Positions 43,487 to 51,973 of a stretch of DNA of 64,000 nt are shown one piece after another. Each line of letters opens with the position of its first letter. Positions within the stretch are counted from its first letter, which is position 1. The notes beneath the pieces were generated by a model. The model was not told the origin of the DNA. It worked only from the letters and a program-made list of their open reading frames with translations, and did not search any database. The stretch comes from Clostridium estertheticum subsp. estertheticum (lineage in GTDB: Bacteria; Bacillota; Clostridia; Clostridiales; Clostridiaceae), in NCBI RefSeq assembly GCF_001877035.1, contig NZ_CP015756.1, positions 4,083,001 to 4,147,000 of the forward strand, given 5' to 3'. Position numbers and translations under genes: made by a program.

Positions 43487-44476
43487 TCATACTTCCCCTA
43501 TGCATAAGGTCATACCATCTAATTTCATTTTAATTGTCATGATTTTTGCCCCACTAAGTTCAACGCAAGGTTCACAAACAGCTCTAACACCAATAGTTTT
43601 CTCAACAAAATCACTTCCGCTGAATTTATGTTGTACTTTCTTTATATCTTCTGTCGTAAATATTTTAAGCTGACATTTAAAATAATCTGCCAATGCCTTT
43701 ATTGCTAATTCATCTTTTTTAACATTAACTGTCGCAATAGACTTTATAGCCCTAATATCTATATTGTACTGCTTAAGCACCCTTATTACTGTATGATTCA
43801 TTTTATCCATCGAAAAGTTTTTTCTACATCCTATTCCAAGTACAATATTTTTTCTTATTAATTTAAGCGTTGGTACATTATATTCCTTTAACTTAGCATT
43901 AATAATATCTTTACTAGAAATATACATCAATCCAGAAATATTCTCTAAACTACTACTATATCCAGTTGGTGTTTGTATTATTCCTTTTTCATCAAGAAAT
44001 CCAATTTTTTTTCCTTCTACTAAAAGCGCCGCTATGTCTTTTGCTTTTTTCAAATCTTCAATAACAAATCCATTATCTTTTGCTATCATATCAGGGGCAT
44101 AAATGCCTAAATTATCCGTTGCTGTAGTTATTATAGGTTTTGCATCTAAAAGTTTACTAACCTTTAATGCAAATTCGTTCGCGCCTCCTAAATGGCCACT
44201 TAAAAGACTTATAACATAATTACAAGAATTATCTATAACTAATACTGCCGGATCCAGATCCTTACTTTTTATGTATGGTGCTATTGATCTAACTGCAATA
44301 CCTGTAGAACTTATAAAAATTATACCTCTATAGTTCTCCATTACTTTTTTACTAACCTTTGCAAAATCAAAATTACTATGTTTTTTCTTTGAATATAAAT
44401 CAATATTAAGACTTGTTGCTAAAATTTCCGCTATTTGATCTCCCTTTTGGGTAAACGTAACAACTGCATATTTCAT
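43487..44476 (-). CDS. cbiG: Cobalt-precorrin-5A hydrolase
   Basis: A 329-residue CbiG that opens the delta-lactone and releases acetaldehyde, preparing the substrate of CbiD. The N-terminal half has GIIFISSTGIAVRSIAPYI, KDLDPAVLVID and SLLSGHLGGANEFA; the C-terminal half begins VLGIGCRKN. ATG 44476 follows GGTGACAA. It is about 9 kb from the main cbi operon and has no B12 riboswitch, so its control may differ. Four REP-like repeats lie upstream. Confidence 0.94.
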   Translation of the reverse strand: MKYAVVTFTQKGDQIAEILATSLNIDLYSKKKHSNFDFAKVSKKVMENYRGIIFISSTGIAVRSIAPYIKSKDLDPAVLVIDNSCNYVISLLSGHLGGANEFALKVSKLLDAKPIITTATDNLGIYAPDMIAKDNGFVIEDLKKAKDIAALLVEGKKIGFLDEKGIIQTPTGYSSSLENISGLMYISSKDIINAKLKEYNVPTLKLIRKNIVLGIGCRKNFSMDKMNHTVIRVLKQYNIDIRAIKSIATVNVKKDELAIKALADYFKCQLKIFTTEDIKKVQHKFSGSDFVEKTIGVRAVCEPCVELSGAKIMTIKMKLDGMTLCIGEV

Positions 44477-44574
44477 TTTGTCACCATTCCTACTATACAT
44501 CATACTATAGTTGCGCGCAAATTACAAAGCAATTGCTAAAACAAATGAATAAATCAAAAAAAGCGAAAAAAAGT

Positions 44575-44712
44575 GGGGACGGTTAACAACTAATCATTAA
44601 AACGTCAATTAATTGCTAACCGTCCCCAAACATTAATCACTAAAACATCAATTAGTTGTTAACCGTCCCTAACATTAATCACTAAAACATCAATTAATTG
44701 TTAACCGTCCCC
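44575..44712. repeat. REP-like dispersed repeat, four copies with an inverted pair
   Basis: Forward 44575-44594 faces reverse 44608-44627; together they would form a stem of about 20 bp with a 13-nt loop. Further reverse copies at 44651-44670 and 44693-44712 are spaced by about 42 bp, with shared ATTAATCACTAAAACATCA between them, so they are tandem units. Confidence 0.92.
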
Positions 44713-44752
44713 CGGTTACCTTGCTTGTCCTTCACTCCCCCCTTAAATCAGA

Positions 44753-45691
44753 TCACCTTTCCTCTCTAAAATAAGGAACTGAAAGTCCAGCAGGTGGTGA
44801 GTTTTTACCCGATTTTCTCATTGATACTATTACTAGAATAACTATTGTAACTACATAAGGTAACAAATCAATAAGATATTGTGATATCTCAAAACCCGGT
44901 AATCCCTGAAGTCTAAATCCTAATATATCAAGTCCACCGAAAAGGTATGCTCCAATTATTGCTTTTTGAGGTTTCCATGTTGCAAAAATTACAAGGGCAA
45001 CAGCAATCCACCCTCTGCCTGCTGTTACATTTTCCTGCCATGCTGGTACATAAACAAGGGATAAGTATGCTCCACCAAGGCCGCAAAGAGCTCCTCCGAT
45101 TAATGTGTTAACATATTTATAAAGAGTAACATTTATACTAGCTGCATCTGCAGCTGCTGGATTTTCTCCAACTGCCATTGTATTTAGTCCCTTAGCTGTT
45201 TTATATAAATATATAAATAAAAGGATAGTCATAATATACCCAAAATATACAAACATATCATGATTAAAAAATATGTCTCCAATAAAAGGTATATGTCCTA
45301 TTATCGGAATTCTTATAGGTACAAAGAAATTTTTAATTGTATTCGGCGTAACTTGCCCTATCAAATTTTTACCTACCATGCTTGAAAAACCTGTTCCAAA
45401 TATAGTTAATGTAAGACCACATACAACTTGATTCGCCCTGAGTGATATGGTTAAAAATGCATAAACAAGTGCACCAAAGCCACCAGCAATTGCTGCAGCT
45501 ACCATTGCTATTATTGGATTCCCTGTACTTACTCCTGCCATAAACCCAATAACAGATCCCATAAGCATCATGCCTTCTACCCCTAAATTAAGATTACCTA
45601 CTTTTTCAGTTAATAATTCTCCAAGCGTTGCAAAAAGTAGAGGAGTACCAGCTACTACTGCAGCGGCTAAAAATGTTGTTATACTATTCAT
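44753..45691 (-). CDS. nupQ: Nucleoside ABC transporter permease (NupQ-type)
   Basis: A 312-residue permease of the BPD_transp_2 family with about eight to nine helices. TPLLFATLGELLTEKVGNLNLGVEGMMLMG is the conserved N-terminal block of the BmpA-linked importers, broken here across helix 1-2. It overlaps the other permease gene by 8 nt, so the two are translated together. Encoded last in the purine operon. Confidence 0.9.
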   Translation of the reverse strand: MNSITTFLAAAVVAGTPLLFATLGELLTEKVGNLNLGVEGMMLMGSVIGFMAGVSTGNPIIAMVAAAIAGGFGALVYAFLTISLRANQVVCGLTLTIFGTGFSSMVGKNLIGQVTPNTIKNFFVPIRIPIIGHIPFIGDIFFNHDMFVYFGYIMTILLFIYLYKTAKGLNTMAVGENPAAADAASINVTLYKYVNTLIGGALCGLGGAYLSLVYVPAWQENVTAGRGWIAVALVIFATWKPQKAIIGAYLFGGLDILGFRLQGLPGFEISQYLIDLLPYVVTIVILVIVSMRKSGKNSPPAGLSVPYFREER

Positions 45692-46763
45692 TTTTATTTA
45701 CCCCCTTTAGTTTTCCCTTAGATTTAAAATTTATTTTATACTTAGTAAAAAATTCACTACCTAATACAAAGAATAAAATAATTGCTTGTATTAATTGTGC
45801 GGCAGCTTCTGGTATTCCAAACGCTGTTTGAATAAATGATGCACCTTGAACAAGTGCAGCAAATAGTATAGATACTATTACTATAATAGGTGCAGAAAGT
45901 GATGATAACCATGCTATAATTATAGCTGTAAATCCTACCCCACCTGCAACATCTGCAGAAAGCGTTCTGCTAACAGCTGAAACTTGAATTACACCTGCAA
46001 TTCCACATAAAGCACCACTTAAAAATATAGCTATAAACATAGTTTTTCTAATTTTTATACCTGCGTATATAGCTGTTTTTTCACTTTCCCCAAGGACCGA
46101 AATTTCATAACCCTTCTTAGTATATTTTATGAAAATATATACTAAGATTGTTAATATAATTGCTATAATCCATCCCATATTTATACCAAAAACATCTGGA
46201 AGTGTTGCATTTGCAGCAAAACTAGGAATTTTGGGAAAACCCATTGCGTTTTTATCTCTCCAAGGTCCATATTGAAGATAAGTTATAAATTTTATTGCAA
46301 TATAATTTAACATTAAGGTTACGATAGTCTCATTAGTATTCCATTTTCCTTTAAGCAATGCTGCAATTAATGCCCATAATCCCCCACCGAGTATTCCTGC
46401 GCAAAACATTATTAAAAGCAATTGAAACTTAGGCATATTTGGAAATTTTAAAGCAAAATAAGTAGCGGCAAATGCTCCCATAAGTATTTGTCCTTCTCCT
46501 CCAATATTCCAAAATTGCATTCTAAATGCTATGGCTATTCCAAGAGAACTTATAATAAGTGGTATAGACTTAATAAATGTCTGCTGGATGCTATAAGTTG
46601 AACCAAAACTACCCTGCACAATCGCCGCGTACACATCTATTGGATTAAGGTTAATGATTATCAGAAATATAGCAAGTACTACAAGTGATAGGAGTATTGC
46701 AATACACCTAATTTTAAAATTATCTGTTTTGCTTATTTTAGATCTTTTAACAATCTGAATCAT
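45684..46763 (-). CDS. nupP: Nucleoside ABC transporter permease (NupP-type)
   Basis: A 359-residue permease of the same family with a longer N-terminus. FRMQFWNIGGEGQILMGAF is its counterpart of the conserved block, and ALLKGKWNTNETIVTLMLNYIA the coupling region. GGAGGTGGT precedes the ATG, which directly abuts the stop of the ATPase gene. It forms a heterodimer with NupQ by family precedent. Confidence 0.9.
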   Translation of the reverse strand: MIQIVKRSKISKTDNFKIRCIAILLSLVVLAIFLIIINLNPIDVYAAIVQGSFGSTYSIQQTFIKSIPLIISSLGIAIAFRMQFWNIGGEGQILMGAFAATYFALKFPNMPKFQLLLIMFCAGILGGGLWALIAALLKGKWNTNETIVTLMLNYIAIKFITYLQYGPWRDKNAMGFPKIPSFAANATLPDVFGINMGWIIAIILTILVYIFIKYTKKGYEISVLGESEKTAIYAGIKIRKTMFIAIFLSGALCGIAGVIQVSAVSRTLSADVAGGVGFTAIIIAWLSSLSAPIIVIVSILFAALVQGASFIQTAFGIPEAAAQLIQAIILFFVLGSEFFTKYKINFKSKGKLKGVNKNE

Positions 46764-48284
46764 CTATACCACCTCCGTATCGTCAGTATTTCCAACCATC
46801 ATCATACCGATTTTTTCTCTAGAAGACTCTTTTGCATCAACTATTCCAGTAATCTTGCCATCACAAATCACCATAATCCTATCACATAAATGAATTAATA
46901 CGTCGAGATCCTCTCCTATAAATAAAACTGCAGTTTCTTTTTTCTTTTCCTCACTTATAAGGTCATATATCGTATAACATGTATTAATATCAAGTCCACG
47001 AACGGCATATGCCATAATAAGTATTTTAGGATGCATGCTTAATTCTCTTCCAACTAATATCTTTTGAATATTACCACCTGATAAATATTTTATAGGATGA
47101 TATATATCCGGGGTTTTTATTTCAAATTTTTTCATCATTTCTTTTGCTTTTTTAATGACTGGTTTTCTATTTATGAATATTCCTTTTTGAGTGTGGTAAT
47201 CCTTTAGCAAAAGATTATCCACCATACCCATAGATGCAACAAGTCCCATTCCTAATCTATCCTCTGGTATAAAACTCATACTTATACCTTTATTAATAAT
47301 ATCTCTCGGAGATTTCCCTACAAGGTCTTCCCCCTCTAGAACTATTTTCCCACTCGAAACCTTCTCGATACCTGCAATAGCTTCACATAATTCTCTTTGT
47401 CCACTACCCGCAATTCCAGCAATACCAAGAATTTCACCTTTTCTAAGAGCGAAACTAATATTTTTAAGAATCTCTGCTTTTTCATCATTTACAACTACTA
47501 AATCTGATACCTCAAGCATTACCGCGCCCGCCTCTTTATCTACCTTTTTTATAGATAAATCTGCTTTGCGACCCATCATTAGCTCTGTTAATTCCTTAGG
47601 ACTGGTTTCTTCTTTCTTAAGTGTCTTTATAGCCTCACCTTTTCTTAATACAGTAATTTTATCGCATATCTCCATTACTTCATTCATTTTATGACTTATG
47701 AATATAATTGCTTTGCCTTTCTCTTTCATACTTCTCATTATTTTAAATAACTTTTCTGTCTCACTTTCTGTAAACACAGTAGTAGGCTCATCTAATACTA
47801 AAATATCAGCACCCCTATAAAGCACTTTAAGTATTTCAAGATTTTGCCTTTCACCTACTGGCATCTCTGAAACATATTTATTTAAATCCATTTCCAAATG
47901 AAATTTTTCGCATAAATCATTAATTTTTTTAATTTCTATCTTATTATTAAAGAAAATCCCACTTGTTTGACCAAGTAATATATTTTGTTTTGCAGTCATT
48001 TCCTCAACTAATTTAAAATGTTGATAAATCATTCCTACACCAGCTTTAATTGCATCTTTTGGACCATTAAAGTTAGTATTTTTTCCATGAATAAAAATAG
48101 AACCGCTATCAGGAGTATAAACTCCTGATAACATGTTCATAAGGGTACTTTTACCTGCCCCATTTTCACCTAGTAGTGCATGGATTTCTCCGCCATGCAA
48201 AGTTAAATTCATATTATTATTAGCTATTACTTTCCCGAAGGTTTTACTAATATTTTCTATAGATACATAAGGGGTTTTATCCAT
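46764..48284 (-). CDS. nupO: Nucleoside ABC transporter ATP-binding protein (NupO-type, two ATPase domains)
   Basis: A 506-residue duplicated ATPase. Domain 1 has Walker A GENGAGKSTLMN, signature PVGERQNLEILK and Walker B ILVLDEPTTVFTE. Domain 2 has the degenerate P-loop GIAGSGQRELCEAI, signature LSGGNIQKILVGREL and a changed Walker B (ILIMAYAVRGLD), as is normal for sugar/nucleoside importers with one active site. A long imperfect inverted repeat and a hairpin lie between bmpA and this gene and may lower its expression relative to bmpA. Confidence 0.92.
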   Translation of the reverse strand: MDKTPYVSIENISKTFGKVIANNNMNLTLHGGEIHALLGENGAGKSTLMNMLSGVYTPDSGSIFIHGKNTNFNGPKDAIKAGVGMIYQHFKLVEEMTAKQNILLGQTSGIFFNNKIEIKKINDLCEKFHLEMDLNKYVSEMPVGERQNLEILKVLYRGADILVLDEPTTVFTESETEKLFKIMRSMKEKGKAIIFISHKMNEVMEICDKITVLRKGEAIKTLKKEETSPKELTELMMGRKADLSIKKVDKEAGAVMLEVSDLVVVNDEKAEILKNISFALRKGEILGIAGIAGSGQRELCEAIAGIEKVSSGKIVLEGEDLVGKSPRDIINKGISMSFIPEDRLGMGLVASMGMVDNLLLKDYHTQKGIFINRKPVIKKAKEMMKKFEIKTPDIYHPIKYLSGGNIQKILVGRELSMHPKILIMAYAVRGLDINTCYTIYDLISEEKKKETAVLFIGEDLDVLIHLCDRIMVICDGKITGIVDAKESSREKIGMMMVGNTDDTEVV

Positions 48285-48355
48285 ATTTATTTCCTACTTT
48301 CTAGCGTATTTATTAGATCATATTGCCCGCAAATCATCTCCTGCGGAGCTGTACA

Positions 48356-48463
48356 TTAACGACTTCAGAAGGAGATTTACCCTCCTACTTAAGTTTTATT
48401 TCTACTTAGGTAGTTTAGTTTCATTTATAGAAGTAGGAGACTTTCCTTCTGAACTGTCGTTAA
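48356..48463 (-). repeat. Long imperfect inverted repeat between bmpA and nupO
   Basis: TTAACGACTTCAGAAGGA ... CTCCTACTT (48356-48390) pairs with 48431-48463 in an imperfect stem of about 30 bp; the loop contains a further small stem. It would be part of the operon mRNA. Confidence 0.7.
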
Positions 48464-48472
48464 ATTTAATAA

Positions 48473-48504
48473 ATATAGCAACCATAATATCATGTTTGCT
48501 ATAT
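48473..48504 (-). terminator. Hairpin after bmpA, possible partial terminator
   Basis: ATATAGCAA (48473-48481) pairs with 48496-48504; the minus strand continues TTATTAAATTT, only a weak U-tract. It could stop a fraction of transcripts after bmpA and thus favour the binding protein. Confidence 0.55.
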
Positions 48505-48532
48505 TCCTTAATTTTTAAAAGCCAAATTTATT

Positions 48533-49636
48533 TTATTTTGCTATTTTCCCTTCTACACCTTTAACAAACCAATTAAATGATAATAGTTCCTTATCTGTCA
48601 TAACTATACCTTTTGCAACTTTAACAGCTCCACTTTGATCTATTATTGGTCCTACAAATACTTTGTTTTTACCTGATAGAATATCAGCTTTTGCTTTAGC
48701 AACAGCTTCTGCTGCTCCTTTTGGTGCATTTTTTGTAAGTGGTGCAAGAGCGACTACTCCAGATTCTAGACCTTTCCAATAACTCTCTGATTTCCAAGTC
48801 CCAGCTTTAATAGCTTTTATTTGATCAACATAATAAGGCGTCCAATTCCAAACTGGAGCTGTCATATATGCCTTAGGTGCTTTAGCAGTCATGTCTGTAT
48901 TGTATCCAATAGCAGATATTCCTGCTTCTTCTGCTGCTTGAAGTGGACCTGCAGTATCTTGATGTTGAGTAATAACATCCACACCTTCTGCAATTAATGC
49001 TTTTCCTGCTTCTTTTTCTTTAGCTGGGTCATACCAAGTATTAGTCCATTTTACTTTTACTATAGCTTTAGGGTTAACAGATTGTACTCCTAGAGTAAAT
49101 GCATTAATTCCTCTTACTACTTCTGGTATTGAGTATGCAGCTACATATCCTATTTTATTAGTTTTGCTTTTCATGCCTGCAACTATACCTGAAAGATATC
49201 TTGCTTGATATATACGTCCAAAATATGTAGACATATTTGTCGATGTTGTGTACCCAGATGCATGAAGATATTTAACATCAGGATGTTTTTTAGCTGATGC
49301 TGCCATTCCATCCATAAATCCAAAACTTGTTCCTATAATAACAGTTGCTCCTTTATTAATCATTTCCTCGCATACTTGCTCTACATCTGCTAAGTTTTCT
49401 TTTACTGATTCTTTATACAAAGTCTTTACACCTAATTGTTTTTCAAGCCCTTTTCTTCCCATATCATGAGAATAAGTATAACCTCCGTCACCTACAGGTC
49501 CTACATATATAAATCCTACCGTCATGTCCTTTTCCTTCGTAGCTTTTGTATTAGTTTTTGCACCGCCACATCCTACAAGTGCTAAAGATGTGAGTAATGT
49601 AAATGCTAGTAATAAACTTCCTAATTTTTTCTTCAT
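48533..49636 (-). CDS. bmpA: BMP-family nucleoside-binding lipoprotein
   Basis: A 367-residue extracytoplasmic binding protein. The lipobox LVGC places the lipid cysteine at C23. DMTVGFIYVGPVGDGGYTYSHDMG, GTSFGFMDGM, FGRIYQARYLSGIVAG and QHQDTAGPLQAAEE are hallmarks of the BmpA/PnrA family, which binds purine nucleosides. RBS GAGGGGGC. It is encoded second in the operon, after xpt, consistent with purine uptake followed by salvage. Confidence 0.92.
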   Translation of the reverse strand: MKKKLGSLLLAFTLLTSLALVGCGGAKTNTKATKEKDMTVGFIYVGPVGDGGYTYSHDMGRKGLEKQLGVKTLYKESVKENLADVEQVCEEMINKGATVIIGTSFGFMDGMAASAKKHPDVKYLHASGYTTSTNMSTYFGRIYQARYLSGIVAGMKSKTNKIGYVAAYSIPEVVRGINAFTLGVQSVNPKAIVKVKWTNTWYDPAKEKEAGKALIAEGVDVITQHQDTAGPLQAAEEAGISAIGYNTDMTAKAPKAYMTAPVWNWTPYYVDQIKAIKAGTWKSESYWKGLESGVVALAPLTKNAPKGAAEAVAKAKADILSGKNKVFVGPIIDQSGAVKVAKGIVMTDKELLSFNWFVKGVEGKIAK

Positions 49637-49675
49637 TATTAATGCCCCCTCTAATTCTTTTACATCAAATAATTA

Positions 49676-50248
49676 TTATTTAAAAACTACCTTGTTATCT
49701 ATTAAAGATTTTATTATTGCTAGTGACTCTACTTTAATGCCCTCATTTTCTATGCATTCCCTACCATTTTGGAATGCTTTTTCAATCACAATTCCAACTC
49801 CAACAATACTAGCCTCCGCTTGACGTGTTATTTTTATAAGACCAAGCGCCGCATTTCCATTTGCTAAAAAGTCATCAATTATTAGGATTTTGTCCTCTTT
49901 ATTTATATATTTTTTACTAGTTCTAACTTTATATTTTTTGTTTTTTGTAAAAGAAAACACCTCAGCTTCATATGCATTATTATCCATTGTTGTGGAATCA
50001 TGTTTTTTTGCAAATACTACAGGGATGTTATTAAAGTATTGTGCCACAATACATGCTATTCCTATACCTGATGCTTCAACTGTTAATATTTTCGTTATTT
50101 CATTTTTTGCAAATCTTTTTTTAAACTCTTGTCCTATTTCATTTAAGAGTTTTATATCAATTTGATGATTTAAAAAACTATCAACCTTTAAAATCTCACT
50201 ACCTATTACTGTTCCTTCATTTAATATCTTATTCTTTAGTGCTTCCAT
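49676..50248 (-). CDS. xpt: Xanthine phosphoribosyltransferase
   Basis: A 190-residue type I phosphoribosyltransferase making XMP from xanthine and PRPP. The family N-terminus [31 protein letters not shown], given here in part, is clear from the FLNHQID block; TVEASGIG and FAKKHDS bind the substrates, and [14 protein letters not shown] is the PRPP loop. AAGGAGAAA precedes the ATG. It is the first gene of the guanine-riboswitch operon. Confidence 0.95.
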   Translation of the reverse strand: MEALKNKILNEGTVIGSEILKVDSFLNHQIDIKLLNEIGQEFKKRFAKNEITKILTVEASGIGIACIVAQYFNNIPVVFAKKHDSTTMDNNAYEAEVFSFTKNKKYKVRTSKKYINKEDKILIIDDFLANGNAALGLIKITRQAEASIVGVGIVIEKAFQNGRECIENEGIKVESLAIIKSLIDNKVVFK

Positions 50249-50302
50249 ACATTTTCTCCTTCGTTAATAAATTTTTGCGCATATTATGTAATATAAAACA
50301 AT

Positions 50303-50342
50303 AACCCCTTAGATAACGCGATAATACGTTAACTAAGGGGTT
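50303..50342 (-). terminator. Regulated terminator of the guanine riboswitch
   Basis: AACCCCTTAG with TAACG (50303-50318) pairs imperfectly with 50327-50342; the minus strand continues ATTGTTTTA. It sits between the aptamer and xpt. Confidence 0.85.
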
Positions 50343-50400
50343 TATAATAAAATCTTCAATAAAAATAATTCATACCAAAATTATTATTACTTTATTTATC

Positions 50401-50478
50401 AAAACACCCATAGTCAAGTCTTTTACGGTTACTTGGTAGAAACGCTTAGACCATATTTCTAAGCTTATATGAGTTTGC
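50401..50478 (-). promoter_or_regulatory. Guanine-class purine riboswitch
   Basis: The minus strand shows ACTCATATAA, the P2 stem GCTTAGA/TCTAAGC, GTTTCTACC, the P3 stem and GACTATGGGTG. P1 pairs ACTCATA with TATGGGT. The base before TATGGG in the ligand pocket is C, which specifies guanine/hypoxanthine and not adenine. It controls xpt and the nucleoside importer genes downstream. Confidence 0.95.
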
Positions 50479-50569
50479 GAATATAATTTTTTTTTTTCAT
50501 TTCATCGTTCGTGTTTATACTTGTTATTACAATATTACAACATTTGTTTTATTAAATCAATATCTATTT

Positions 50570-51688
50570 TTAAAATTGATATTGTTCGACTTTTTTTTCT
50601 ATAACTACAGGGAAGTCATCTGAACCCTTAAGTACTGTATTCTCACCCATAATTACATTTCTATCAATAATTACATTAGTGAGCTTACATCCCTTTTTAA
50701 TTTCACAGTTTTCAAATATTATACAATTGTCAATTTCGACTTCCTCATGTACGGTCACACTTCTTGAGATTATACTATTTTGTATTTTACCCTTCAAAAT
50801 ACATCCATTTGAGATTAAAGCATTATTAACTTTTGCTCCATTAAAATATTTAGTAGAAGCCTCATTTTTATTCTTTGTATAAATTAACCCATTGCTAAAA
50901 AATAATTCTTTGGTTACCTTAGTATTTAACAGATCCATATTAGCAGTATAATAATTTTTCAAAGAATCTATACGCTTAATATATCCTTTAAATTCAAATG
51001 CATTTACGTTGAGTTTCATAATATGTTCATAGATAACTTCTTTTATTGAATTATGATATCCTGTTTGTTTACTTTTTTTTACAATATCTATAAGAGTGCT
51101 CTTTTTCATTATAAACATTTCCATTGATATATTTATTTTATCCGATGACCCTATATTTTTCCCAACACTTAAAATTTTATTTTCTTCACTAATATATAAT
51201 GTACTACAGCTTAAATAATCACTCTTCCCAGTCTCTGTTTTTTTATATAATACTGTTACATCACTACCCGATTGCTCATGATAAATAGCAGCTTCATTGT
51301 AATCCATATTACATAACATGTATGAAGAAGATATTATTACATAATCCTGCTTTGATTTATAAATATATTCCATATTATCATTTAATACATCTATATCCCT
51401 TAACTCCGATCTTTCTGATGTATGATTAAATACATATAGTCCATTTATTTTTCTATCTAAATCCCACGGTTTCCCTGAACCTAGATGATCAACTAGTGAC
51501 CTAGATTTTGTATTAGTAAATATACCTACATTATGAATACCTGAATTAACCATATTTGAAAGTACAAAATCAATAATTCTGTATCTTCCACCTATAGGAA
51601 TGGCTGCTATAGGTCTTGACTTTGTAAGGCTTTTAATATTATCTTCTCTCTCGTTTAGCATTAATATTCCCATATAATTTCCAAGCAT
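50570..51688 (-). CDS. glgD: GlgD, non-catalytic/regulatory ADP-glucose pyrophosphorylase subunit (copy 1)
   Basis: A 372-residue GlgD. GGRYRIIDFVLSNMVNSGI and SGKPWDLDRK are recognisable, but the N-terminal glycine-rich catalytic loop of GlgC (GGQGSRL) is replaced by MLNEREDNIKSLTKSRP, so it is not expected to be catalytic alone. The C-terminal beta-helix (VNNALISNGCILKGKI) is present. It is close to the second GlgD at 55991, almost identical over the first 100 residues. It stands alone behind its own promoter and a glgC fossil. Confidence 0.9.
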   Translation of the reverse strand: MLGNYMGILMLNEREDNIKSLTKSRPIAAIPIGGRYRIIDFVLSNMVNSGIHNVGIFTNTKSRSLVDHLGSGKPWDLDRKINGLYVFNHTSERSELRDIDVLNDNMEYIYKSKQDYVIISSSYMLCNMDYNEAAIYHEQSGSDVTVLYKKTETGKSDYLSCSTLYISEENKILSVGKNIGSSDKINISMEMFIMKKSTLIDIVKKSKQTGYHNSIKEVIYEHIMKLNVNAFEFKGYIKRIDSLKNYYTANMDLLNTKVTKELFFSNGLIYTKNKNEASTKYFNGAKVNNALISNGCILKGKIQNSIISRSVTVHEEVEIDNCIIFENCEIKKGCKLTNVIIDRNVIMGENTVLKGSDDFPVVIEKKVEQYQF

Positions 51689-51731
51689 TTCATCACCTCG
51701 TTTATTTTATAATCTAGTTAATATCTTTGAA

Positions 51732-51809
51732 TTAGAACAATTGCTTAAATAAAATTCTATACTTTCCTCCAAATGGGACTGCAGGTTTTGCTATCATTTC
51801 TTTTTTCAT
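51732..51809 (-). pseudogene. glgC: Fossil of the glgC 5' end (internally deleted)
   Basis: A 26-codon frame reading [19 protein letters not shown] then LFKQLF. It joins the first residues of GlgC (MVKKEMIA) directly to [12 protein letters not shown], missing about 20 residues between them; a second deletion near the end breaks IDFSLSN. The DNA continues to match glgC beyond the stop (CAATTGTTCTAATTC). It keeps AAGGAGAA ahead of its ATG. It lies directly before glgD copy 1, as the true glgC precedes glgD copy 2. Confidence 0.9.
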
Positions 51810-51885
51810 GATAGTATTCTCCTTTCCACATTTTTTAGATCCTTTATCACAAAAAGCTTGTCAAATTTTATTTCATTTTATCAAA

Positions 51886-51914
51886 ATCATAGATTAATAT
51901 GTACAATTTGTCAA
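51886..51914 (-). promoter_or_regulatory. Housekeeping promoter of the glgC fossil-glgD unit
   Basis: Minus strand TTGACA (51909-51914), 17 nt, TATGAT (51886-51891), just after the glgP terminator. Confidence 0.65.
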
Positions 51915-51930
51915 CAGCGATTATAAAAAA

Positions 51931-51964
51931 AATGCTATACTAGATAATTTTCTAGTATAGCATT
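51931..51964 (-). terminator. Terminator after glgP
   Basis: AATGCTATACTAGA (51931-51944) pairs perfectly with 51951-51964; the minus strand continues with seven T residues. It isolates glgP from the glgD copy 1 unit. Confidence 0.93.
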
Positions 51965-51973
51965 CTATTTTAA

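Noticed and set aside
22649-44712. REP-like repeats as promoter or operator sites of a B12 regulon
   Set aside because: They occur in both orientations, downstream as well as upstream of genes, and also beside non-B12 genes; a B12 riboswitch already explains control. Mobility with the RAYT fits better.
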